DNA of 64,000 nucleotides from Amycolatopsis orientalis DSM 40040 = KCTC 9412. Lineage in GTDB: Bacteria > Actinomycetota > Actinomycetes > Mycobacteriales > Pseudonocardiaceae. Below the pieces are notes generated by a model. That model had not been told where the DNA came from, did not search any database, and saw only the letters and a program-made list of their open reading frames with translations. Below are positions 1 to 7,749 of this stretch, piece by piece. A program made the position numbers and the translations under genes. The stretch spans positions 1 to 64,000 of the forward strand of contig NZ_ASJB01000071.1 in assembly GCF_000478275.1 (NCBI RefSeq). Direction: 5' to 3'. The stretch's first letter is position 1. The number at the start of each line of letters is the position of its first letter.

Positions 1-54
1 GTGGGTCGTGAGTGGTAAGTGTCGTTCTAACGACACTTACCACTCACGACCCAC
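1..54. repeat. Perfect palindrome at window edge, hairpin/terminator-like
   Basis: Positions 1-26 are the exact reverse complement of 29-54, leaving only two central bases, so the DNA can form a 26-bp stem. It matches in style the long hairpins at gene ends elsewhere in this window, so it is probably the terminator of a gene lying to the left. It could instead be a mobile palindromic repeat. No T-tract follows it. Confidence 0.6.
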
Positions 55-269
55 GCGACCCACTCGGTCCCGCCGCCGCCCCTCCCGCCGCGCCCCAATC
101 GAGACGAAACCCTTACGCGCGGCCTGTAGCGTTTCGCGGCTCTCGAACGATGAGTAATTCCCTTGCCGCACAGGCATTCCGCCAAAAGCAGGCGAAGCGT
201 GGACACCGGTAACGAAGCCGGTCCTTCCGCCGACCAACGGGCAGCGGAATGCGGCTGGAGGAATTCGTC

Positions 270-1586
270 ATGAAGATCAGTGTCTTCGGGCTCGGTTACG
301 TCGGTTGTGTGTCGGCGGCGTGCCTGGCCGGGCGCGGGCACGAGGTCGTCGGGGTCGACGTGAACCCGGTGAAGATCGACCTCATCTCCAGCGGCAAGGC
401 GCCGGTGGTGGAGGAACGGATCGGGGAACTGACCGCGGAGGTCGTCGCCAGTGGTGCGCTGAGAGCCACCACCGACGTCGGACAGGCGATCGCGGACAGC
501 GACGTCTCCCTCATCTGCGTCGGTACCCCCTCGGCTCCCAACGGCAGCCTGTCGACGGCGTTCCTGGAGCGGGTCGCCGAGGAGATCGGTGAGGCGCTCA
601 AGGAGAAGGCGACCAGGCACACCGTCGTCTTCCGCAGCACCATGCTGCCGGGCACCTGCCTCGACCTGCTCGTCCCGATCCTCGAGAAGGCGTCCGGCCG
701 CACCGCCGGCGTCGACTTCGGGGTCGCGGTCAACCCGGAGTTCCTGCGCGAGGGCAGCAGCGTCAAGGACTTCTACGACCCGCCCAAGACCGTCATCGGC
801 GAGCTCGACGCGGCCAGCGGCGACGTCGTCGCGGCGCTCTACGAAGGGCTTCCCGGCGAGGTCTTCCGCGTCGCGATCCCGGTCGCCGAGATGACCAAGT
901 ACGCCGACAACTCCTTCCACGGGCTCAAGATCGGCTTCGCGAACGAACTCGGCGCGATCTGCCGCGCGCTGGGGCTCGACTCGCACCAGGTGATGGACGT
1001 CTTCCTCGCCGACCGCAAGCTCAACATCAGCCCCGCCTACCTCCGCCCCGGGTTCGCCTTCGGCGGCTCGTGCCTCCCCAAGGACCTGCGTGGCCTGGTC
1101 TACGCCGCGCACCGCGCGGACGTCGCCGTCCCGATCCTGTCGCACGTCCTTCCTTCCAACGACGAACACCTGCAGCGTGCCTTCGACCTGGTCGCGCGCA
1201 CCGGCAAACGCAAGGTCGGGCTGTTCGGCCTGTCCTTCAAACCCGGCACCGACGACCTCCGCGAGAGCCCGCTCGTCGAACTCGCGGAGCGTCTCCTCGG
1301 CAAGGGCTACGACCTCCGTATCTACGACGCCAACGTCAGCCTTTCCCGGCTGATGGGCGCGAACCGTGAGTACATCGAGGGCAGGCTGCCGCATCTCGGC
1401 CAGCTGCTGGCCGGTTCCATCGGCGAGGTCGTCGACCACGCCGAGGTCTGCCTCATCGGCTGCACCGACCCGGACGTCCTCGCGGCGCTCCCGGCGGGCG
1501 GCGGCCACACCATCATCGATCTCGTCCGCGTACCCGACGCCGACCGGCGCCGGACTGAAGAGGGATATGTCGGTCTTGCCTGGTAA
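270..1586 (+). CDS. algD: AlgD-type GDP-mannose/UDP-glucose 6-dehydrogenase
   Basis: Oxidises a nucleotide sugar twice with NAD to the nucleotide uronate, in the cytoplasm; this is the precursor step for a uronic-acid polysaccharide. The 438-residue protein opens with a Rossmann GLGYVG motif (7-12), carries GTPSAPNGSL near 85-94 and NPEFLREGSS near 155-164, and has the catalytic Cys at residue 268 in GGSCLPKD. Length, Cys number and the stretch GTDDLRESPLVELAE all resemble Pseudomonas AlgD, so GDP-mannose is the favoured substrate by inference; UDP-glucose remains possible. ATG 270 is preferred over ATG 249 because GGAGGAA lies at 257-263. First gene of the ten-gene plus-strand operon; I could not fix a promoter in 55-256, which otherwise shows nothing coding. 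Confidence 0.85.
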   Translation: MKISVFGLGYVGCVSAACLAGRGHEVVGVDVNPVKIDLISSGKAPVVEERIGELTAEVVASGALRATTDVGQAIADSDVSLICVGTPSAPNGSLSTAFLERVAEEIGEALKEKATRHTVVFRSTMLPGTCLDLLVPILEKASGRTAGVDFGVAVNPEFLREGSSVKDFYDPPKTVIGELDAASGDVVAALYEGLPGEVFRVAIPVAEMTKYADNSFHGLKIGFANELGAICRALGLDSHQVMDVFLADRKLNISPAYLRPGFAFGGSCLPKDLRGLVYAAHRADVAVPILSHVLPSNDEHLQRAFDLVARTGKRKVGLFGLSFKPGTDDLRESPLVELAERLLGKGYDLRIYDANVSLSRLMGANREYIEGRLPHLGQLLAGSIGEVVDHAEVCLIGCTDPDVLAALPAGGGHTIIDLVRVPDADRRRTEEGYVGLAW

Positions 1587-2754
1587 AGCTCTCATCCTCG
1601 TCGAGAACCTTTCCGTCCCCTTCGATCGCCGCGTCTGGCAGGAGTGTCAGACCCTCCGTGACGCCGGCTGGGAAGTCCACGTCATCTGTCCACAAGGGAC
1701 GAAACGGGACACCGAGGCCGAAGTCACCATCGACGGCGTCCACATCCTGCGGTACCCGCTGAAGGCCGCCACCGGCGGTCCGGCCGGGTACGTCCAGGAG
1801 TACGGCTCGGCGCTGTGGCACACGCTCCGGCTGGCCCGCAAGGTCGGCCGGGTCGACGTGGTGCACGCCTGCAACCCGCCGGACCTGCTGTTCCTGGTCG
1901 CGCTCTACCTCAAGCGCCAGGGCGCGAAGTTCATCTTCGACCAGCACGACCTCTGCCCCGAGCTGTACCTCTCGCGGTTCGACCGCGGCGAGGACTTCCT
2001 GTACCGGGCGGTCTGCGCGCTGGAGCGCCGCACCTACAAGACCGCCGACGTCGTCATCGCGACCAACGAGAGCTACAAGGACGTCGCCGTGAAGCGCGGC
2101 GGCAAGTCGCCGGACGACGTCTTCGTCGTGCGCAGCGCGCCGGTGGTCGAGCGGTTCCACCAGGTCCCGGCCGAAGTCGAGCTGAAGAAGGGCAAGCCGC
2201 ATCTGCTGGCGTACCTCGGCGTGATGGGCCCGCAGGACGGCGTCGACTACGCCCTGCGCGCGCTCGCTTCGCTGCGTGACACCGTCGGGCGCACCGACTG
2301 GCACGCCGTGTTCATCGGCTCCGGTGACGCCTTCGACGCCATGGTCGCGCTCTCCAAGGAACTCAAGCTCGACGACCAGGTCGAGTTCACCGGCCGCATC
2401 TCCGACGAGGACCTGCTGCGCTACCTGTCCACGGCCGACGTCTGCCTTTCGCCGGACCCCCTGAACCCGCTCAACGACGTGTCGACCATGAACAAGATCA
2501 TGGAGTACATGGCGATGAGCCGCCCGATCGTCTCCTTCGAACTGCGGGAGGCCCGGGTTTCGGCCGGGGAGGCCGCGCTGTACGCGCCGGCGAACGACGA
2601 ACCGGAGTTCGCGAAGCTGATCGCGCATCTGCTCGACTCGCCGGATCAGCGGGCCGCGATGGGTGAGCTGGGGAGGGCGCGCGTCGCCGGTCCGCTCTCG
2701 TGGGAAAACTCCCAGAAAGCCCTGCTCGCGGCCTATGCGGCCGCGGTCCGTTGA
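1567..2754 (+). CDS. Glycosyltransferase family 4 (GT-B fold)
   Basis: Cytoplasmic glycosyltransferase likely adding one sugar to a lipid-linked repeat unit. 395 residues with the two-domain GT-B layout: an N-terminal acceptor domain (LVENLSVPFDRRVWQE near the start, HACNPPDLL around residue 100) and a C-terminal donor domain with YLGVMGPQDGVDYALRAL and PLNDVSTMNKIMEYMA, where the family places the donor-binding region. The ATG at 1567 follows GAAGAGGG and overlaps the dehydrogenase stop by 20 bases, so the two are translationally coupled. The donor cannot be read from sequence; GDP-mannuronate or a related uronate is suggested only by the neighbour. Confidence 0.85.
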   Translation: MSVLPGKALILVENLSVPFDRRVWQECQTLRDAGWEVHVICPQGTKRDTEAEVTIDGVHILRYPLKAATGGPAGYVQEYGSALWHTLRLARKVGRVDVVHACNPPDLLFLVALYLKRQGAKFIFDQHDLCPELYLSRFDRGEDFLYRAVCALERRTYKTADVVIATNESYKDVAVKRGGKSPDDVFVVRSAPVVERFHQVPAEVELKKGKPHLLAYLGVMGPQDGVDYALRALASLRDTVGRTDWHAVFIGSGDAFDAMVALSKELKLDDQVEFTGRISDEDLLRYLSTADVCLSPDPLNPLNDVSTMNKIMEYMAMSRPIVSFELREARVSAGEAALYAPANDEPEFAKLIAHLLDSPDQRAAMGELGRARVAGPLSWENSQKALLAAYAAAVR

Positions 2755-2866
2755 TCGACATCCCGGTCGCGTTTTGAACAAGACTCGGGCAATCCTGTAA
2801 CCAACGCCGCGATCAAGCCGACGGGATTGATGCCGCACGCACACGCACCGATGGGAGATCCCGGCT

Positions 2867-4174
2867 TTGACTGACGATACGGTGCGCCTGTCCATGATCG
2901 GGCAGGTTCTGCGCGGACGATGGCGGACCCTGGTGGTCGTCGCCGTCCTCGGTGCCCTGGTCGGCGCGGGATCGTCGGTGATCCTTTCCCCCGGCTACCG
3001 GACCACGTCCAGCGTGCTGCTCCAGGGGCCGCGCGAGGCGGACGAACTGCTCACCCAGGCCGAGGTGGCGACCAGTTCGGTCGTCCTCGACCGGGCCGCC
3101 GCCGTGCTCGGTGACGGCCAGACCGGCGCCGACCTGCGGGACAAGGTGGCCACGTCGGTCGCACAGGGCAATGTGATCACCATCGAGACCACCGGCGACA
3201 CCGCCGAACAGACGCAGCGGCTCGCGGATCAGGTCGCGCAGGAGTTCGTGAAGTACTCCACCCAGATCATCGCCGGTTCCGCCGACGCCGCCGTCCAGCT
3301 GGCGCAGGAGCGCCGCGAGACGTTGCGCCAGCAGGTCGCGCAGACCAACCAGCGGATCAGTGAGCTTTCGACGAAGGTCAACGACGGCAAGACGACCGTG
3401 GAGAGCGTCCAGCTCCGCACCGAACTGCAGGGCCTGCGCTCGTCGATCGAGTCGGCGATGTCCACGCTGAACGCGGCCGACACCGCCAGCGGCCTCGGCA
3501 ACATGGTCGTCCTGGGTTCGGCCGAGCTGCCGTCCTCGGCGGCGGCGCCCACGCTGCCGCAGCTCGCCCTCGGCGGTGCCGCGCTGTTCTTCCTGATCGG
3601 CCTGTTCGGCCACCTCTTCACCGCCCGCGTCGACCGGCGCCTGCGGGACGAGGAGGAGATCGCCGCGGCGCTCGGCGGCCCGGTGCTGGCCACTTTCGAC
3701 GTCGTGGACGAGCGGCCGGCCGGGACCTCGCTGCGGGCGAAGATCCTCCGTGACGACAGGCCGTGGAACATCCCGCGGGTCGACGTCTTCGCCGACGAGA
3801 TCGACACCGTCGTCCAGTACCGGCGCCTGGTGTCGCGCCTCCCGCACCGGCGGCTGCTCGTGCTGGCCGCCGCCGACGACCACGCCGGGCAGCGGGCCGC
3901 CGAGCGGATCGCCGGCTTCGCCGACCGGTGGTGCGACGTCGTGACGGTTTCCCCGGTGCGGCCGGTCATCCAGGACACCGAAGCCGAAGGGGTCCTCGTC
4001 GTGTCGAGCCTCGGCTCCCGGTCCGCCTGGGAGCTGGTCGGGATCGCGGAAGCCTGCGCCGACGCCGGTCTCTCCGTGGCGGGCACCGTGCTGACCCGCC
4101 CGGTCCGGCCCACCCGCGGCCGCTCCGCCGCCTCCACCCCCACCGACCACGAAGCACTGGCAGGGACACCGTGA
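2867..4174 (+). CDS. Wzz-like polysaccharide copolymerase with P-loop-less cytoplasmic tail
   Basis: Probable chain-length regulator for the polymer. 435 residues: membrane segment about 19-40, an extracytoplasmic stretch with helical, Gln-rich sequence about 140-190, a second membrane segment about 227-248, then a cytoplasmic tail. The tail looks like the ATPase part of a bacterial tyrosine autokinase, but the place where a Walker A should be reads VLAAADDHAGQRAAE, with no GKT/S and no Tyr-rich end. The TTG start has GGGAG at 2853-2857. A weak promoter (TTGAAC 2774-2779, TGTAAC 2796-2801) could lie in the 112-bp gap upstream. Its stop overlaps the next start by 4 bases (GTGA). Confidence 0.75.
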   Translation: MTDDTVRLSMIGQVLRGRWRTLVVVAVLGALVGAGSSVILSPGYRTTSSVLLQGPREADELLTQAEVATSSVVLDRAAAVLGDGQTGADLRDKVATSVAQGNVITIETTGDTAEQTQRLADQVAQEFVKYSTQIIAGSADAAVQLAQERRETLRQQVAQTNQRISELSTKVNDGKTTVESVQLRTELQGLRSSIESAMSTLNAADTASGLGNMVVLGSAELPSSAAAPTLPQLALGGAALFFLIGLFGHLFTARVDRRLRDEEEIAAALGGPVLATFDVVDERPAGTSLRAKILRDDRPWNIPRVDVFADEIDTVVQYRRLVSRLPHRRLLVLAAADDHAGQRAAERIAGFADRWCDVVTVSPVRPVIQDTEAEGVLVVSSLGSRSAWELVGIAEACADAGLSVAGTVLTRPVRPTRGRSAASTPTDHEALAGTP

Positions 4175-5811
4175 CGAGCGCCGAAAAAGCGAAGTCCGAG
4201 CCGCTCATCGACCTGCAGCGGCTGGTCGTCTCGGTCCGGAGACGCCGCCGCCTGTGGCTGGCCACCGCCCTGCTGGGGCTGATCCTCGGCGGCCTGGTCG
4301 CGGCGTTCCTGCCGTCGCCGCCCACCGCGGTGGCGCAGATCCTGGTCGTCCACCCCGACGACTCGCCGACCGACAGCGGGACGCTCATGCGGACCGACGT
4401 CGCCGTGCTCCAGACGACGAAGATCGCCACCGAGGCGCTCAAGAAGCTGAACAGCACGCAGGCGCCGGAGGAGTTCCTCAAGGACTACGAGGGACTGGGC
4501 CTGACGAACAACGTCCTGCAGCTGACGGTCAAGGCCAAGAGCAAGGACGAGGCGCTGGCCCGCGCGCAGGCGCTTTCCGACGCCTTCATCACCGAGTACA
4601 TCGCCCGTAACCAGGCGGCCGCGGCGGCGCAGCAGAAGGCCCTGCTCGACCAGCGCAACCAGGCCCAGAACGAGCTCACCCCGATCGAAGCGGCGATCGT
4701 CACCGAAGAGGCCAAGAACCGCAACGCCAACCCGGCCCAGCTGGAGCGGCTGTACGCGCGCCGGGCGGAGCTGACCTCGAAGATCTCCGACTACGACGGC
4801 CGCGCGCAGGAGGCGGGCATCGGTACGCCGAAGGTCGCCGCCGGGACGCAGATCGTGGACGCGCCGCGGATCCTGCCGCGGTCGCTGCTCAAGACCCTCG
4901 CGACCGACATGGGGATCGGGCTCGCGCTCGGCCTGCTCGCCGGGCTGGGGCTCGCCGCCGTCACCAGCGTGGTGAAGGACCGGCCGGTGCTGCGCCGCGA
5001 GATCTCGCGGCACCTCGGCGCCTCGGTGATCGCGCAGCTGCCGAAACCGCTGCGGTTCCTGCGGAGTTCACGGGCGGGCGCCCGGCGGCAGCGGGTCGCG
5101 GCGACCCTGGTCCGGGCCGTCCGGCAGGGCAACGGCCCGGTGTCGCTGCTCGACCTCGGCGCCCGCCAGGTCACCGCCGCGCTCGCCGTCGACATGGCGC
5201 GTGAGCTGGCGGAGACGGGGCCGGTCTCGCTCGTCGACGACCTGCCGAAGGCGAACCTCCGCGAGCTGGCCGGTGAAGGCCCGGTCCAGGTGCTGGACCG
5301 CGGTGACGCGCCGGTGGCCGCCGGCGAGCGCCGCATCGGCGTCGGCTCGGTCGAGCCCGGTACCGCCTGGACCGACCTCGAATTCCTCGGCAAGGAGACG
5401 ATCCTCGTCGTCCGCACCGGCCACGCGAACACCGAATGGCTGCACACCGTCGCGCGGCAGCTGGCGGACCGGCGGATCCCGATCATCGGCGTCGTCGTGG
5501 TGGATCCCGATCCCCGCGACCACACCGACGGGACCCTGTGGGACGGCCTGCACACCGCGCTGCGCGGGCGGGCGGGCGTCGTGCCGGAGCGGCGCGAGGA
5601 GGTGCCCGAGCGCAAGGCCGCGCCGGTCCGGCGGGCGCCGGTCGAGCAGGCCGAGCGGCCCACGCCGAAGCCGGTCGAGATGTTCCCGCGGGAGAAGAAG
5701 ATCGGACGGCGGCATCCGACTCCGTACAAACGGGCGGGCGAACTCGACAACGCCGATCAGCCGACCAAACGATTCGCACCGGTTTCACCCGATAACGCCG
5801 AAGCTTTGTAA
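4171..5811 (+). CDS. Second Wzz-like copolymerase with coiled coil and Pro-rich tail
   Basis: 546 residues with a short basic N-terminus, membrane segment about 27-49, an extracytoplasmic domain with a Gln/Ala-rich coiled coil about 140-215, a second membrane segment about 245-270, and a long cytoplasmic tail. The tail contains a Rossmann-like stretch (GPVSLLDLGARQVTAALAVD) without a Walker A, then a Pro/Arg-rich end. It resembles a Wzz/BY-kinase protein that has lost catalysis. The GTG start lies in a GTGA overlap with the preceding Wzz-like gene, so the two are probably made in fixed ratio and may form a hetero-oligomer. Exact role is inferred from family and context. Confidence 0.72.
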   Translation: MTSAEKAKSEPLIDLQRLVVSVRRRRRLWLATALLGLILGGLVAAFLPSPPTAVAQILVVHPDDSPTDSGTLMRTDVAVLQTTKIATEALKKLNSTQAPEEFLKDYEGLGLTNNVLQLTVKAKSKDEALARAQALSDAFITEYIARNQAAAAAQQKALLDQRNQAQNELTPIEAAIVTEEAKNRNANPAQLERLYARRAELTSKISDYDGRAQEAGIGTPKVAAGTQIVDAPRILPRSLLKTLATDMGIGLALGLLAGLGLAAVTSVVKDRPVLRREISRHLGASVIAQLPKPLRFLRSSRAGARRQRVAATLVRAVRQGNGPVSLLDLGARQVTAALAVDMARELAETGPVSLVDDLPKANLRELAGEGPVQVLDRGDAPVAAGERRIGVGSVEPGTAWTDLEFLGKETILVVRTGHANTEWLHTVARQLADRRIPIIGVVVVDPDPRDHTDGTLWDGLHTALRGRAGVVPERREEVPERKAAPVRRAPVEQAERPTPKPVEMFPREKKIGRRHPTPYKRAGELDNADQPTKRFAPVSPDNAEAL

Positions 5812-5826
5812 GGGGAGCGAGCGCAG

Positions 5827-7734
5827 ATGTGCGGTATCGCAGGGGCCTACCTCTGGCCGGACGGGGGACCGCTCCGGGATCGGCTCACCAAGACCCTCGC
5901 CCACCGCGGACCCGACGGTTCCGGCCGGTACGACCACCGGGCCGGTGACGGCGAGGTCCACTTAGGACACCGAAGGCTGTCGATCGTCGACCTGACCGAG
6001 ACCGGCGCACAGCCGATGGTCAAGGACGGTCTCGCGCTGACCTACAACGGCGAGCTGTACAACGCGCCGGAGCTGCGGAAGGAACTCGAAGCGACGGGCG
6101 TGCGGTTCCGGGGGACGTCCGACACCGAAGTCCTCCTGGAGGCCTGGCGCGAGTGGGGCACCGAAGGCATTTCCCGGCTGCGCGGCATGTTCGCGTTCGG
6201 GGTCTTCGACGAGCGTTCCGGCGAACTGGTGCTCGTCCGCGACCAGCTGGGCATCAAACCGCTGTTCCTGGTGCGCCGGGGCAAGGGGGTGGCGTTCGCC
6301 TCCGAGCTGAAGGCGCTGGCCGCCGAACTCGGCGGTTCGCTGACCGTCGACGACACCGCGCTCGTCGCCTCCCTGCTCTACTACTGGGTTCCGGACGGCC
6401 GTTGCGCCTTCAAGGAGGCCGAGAAGCTCCCGCCGGGCAGCTGGGCGCGGTTCCGGCCGAACGGCGACGTCGAGCGCGGCACCTTCTGGTCGCTGCGTCA
6501 GGTCGCCGAAGAGGGAGCGGCGTATGAAGGCGAGTTCGACCTCAACGCCGTCATCGAGGACTCGACGCGCAAGCACCTGATCGCCGACGTTCCGGTCGCC
6601 ACGTTCCTTTCCGGCGGGCTCGACTCCAGCTACCTGACCGCGCTCGCCGCCCGCGAGCAGCCGGGGATCTCCGCTTACACCATCGGTTTCCGGGCCGAGG
6701 ACGCGAAGTTCGAGGCGATGCCGGACGACCTGATGTACGCGAAGAAGGTCGCCGCGAAGTTCGGTGTCGACCTGCACGAGATCGAGATCGCGCCGCAGGT
6801 GCTCGACCTGCTCCCGCGGATGACCTACCACCTCGACGAGCCGATCGGCGACCCGGCGGCGATCAACAGCTACCTGATCTGCACCGCCGCCCGCGAGGCC
6901 GGGGTCAAGGTGATGCTGTCCGGGATGGGCGCGGACGAGCTGTTCGCCGGATACCGGAAGCACCTCGCGAACAAGATCGCCGTGCAGTACCAGCGGGTGC
7001 CGGGTCTCGTGCGGCGGCCGGTGGAGTCCCTTGTGGACAGACTGCCGGTGGCGACGTCGAAACGCGGGTTCCGCTCGGTCCGGTTCGCCAAGCGGTTCCT
7101 CTCATTCGCGGAACTGCCGGAGGAGACCGCCTTCCGGCGCAGTTACACGATGTACGACCAAGCCGAACTCGTCGGTCTGCTGAACCCGGACCTCGCGGGC
7201 GCCGTCGACGACGTGATCACCGAACACGCGGACACCTATCACGACAACACGTTGACCGACTTCGTGAACCGCATGTGCCTGGCCGATTCCCGGCTCTTCC
7301 TGCCGGGGCTGAACCTCGCCTACACCGACCGGTCCAGTATGGCCGCCTCCACCGAGGTGCGGACGCCGTTCGTCGACATCGAGGTCGTCAAGGCCGCGTT
7401 CCGGATCCCCGGCGACAAGAAGATCGTGAAGCGCCAAGGGAAGATGGCGCTGAAGGAAGCGGCGCTGTCGATCCTTCCCGCCGAGATCGTGCACCGGCCG
7501 AAGGGCCTGTTCAGCGCGCCGCTGCGGGCCTGGATGAGCCGCGACCTCGCGCCCCTGGTGCGCGAGGTGACGAACGAAGGCGAATTGGTGAAGGCCGGTT
7601 TCCTCCGCCGTGAGGCCCTGCAACGACTCGTCGACGAAGACGCGTCCGGGCAGCAGGACCGGTCCAAGCATCTCTGGCACATCTTGACCCTCGAGTACTG
7701 GTACCGCGGCGCCGTTTCGGCCCGATCCACTTGA
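5827..7734 (+). CDS. asnB: Asparagine synthetase-type glutamine amidotransferase
   Basis: 635 residues, the usual AsnB length. The N-terminal class II glutaminase begins MCGIAG with the nucleophile Cys2; the C-terminal synthetase domain has the PP-loop SGGLDSS near residues 261-267. The family activates a carboxylate with ATP and amidates it with glutamine-derived ammonia. Inside a polysaccharide operon with a uronate-forming dehydrogenase, amidation of a uronic acid to a uronamide is more likely than free asparagine synthesis, but this is inference. ATG 5827 follows AAGGGGAG with good spacing; 15 bases separate it from the preceding stop. Confidence 0.85.
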   Translation: MCGIAGAYLWPDGGPLRDRLTKTLAHRGPDGSGRYDHRAGDGEVHLGHRRLSIVDLTETGAQPMVKDGLALTYNGELYNAPELRKELEATGVRFRGTSDTEVLLEAWREWGTEGISRLRGMFAFGVFDERSGELVLVRDQLGIKPLFLVRRGKGVAFASELKALAAELGGSLTVDDTALVASLLYYWVPDGRCAFKEAEKLPPGSWARFRPNGDVERGTFWSLRQVAEEGAAYEGEFDLNAVIEDSTRKHLIADVPVATFLSGGLDSSYLTALAAREQPGISAYTIGFRAEDAKFEAMPDDLMYAKKVAAKFGVDLHEIEIAPQVLDLLPRMTYHLDEPIGDPAAINSYLICTAAREAGVKVMLSGMGADELFAGYRKHLANKIAVQYQRVPGLVRRPVESLVDRLPVATSKRGFRSVRFAKRFLSFAELPEETAFRRSYTMYDQAELVGLLNPDLAGAVDDVITEHADTYHDNTLTDFVNRMCLADSRLFLPGLNLAYTDRSSMAASTEVRTPFVDIEVVKAAFRIPGDKKIVKRQGKMALKEAALSILPAEIVHRPKGLFSAPLRAWMSRDLAPLVREVTNEGELVKAGFLRREALQRLVDEDASGQQDRSKHLWHILTLEYWYRGAVSARST

Positions 7735-7749
7735 TCGCTTAGGAGCGAC

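Noticed and set aside
27..1595. Long antisense open frame opposite the AlgD-type gene
   Set aside because: High-GC codon bias opens the opposite frames. It lacks domains and is fully covered by a gene with clear motifs.
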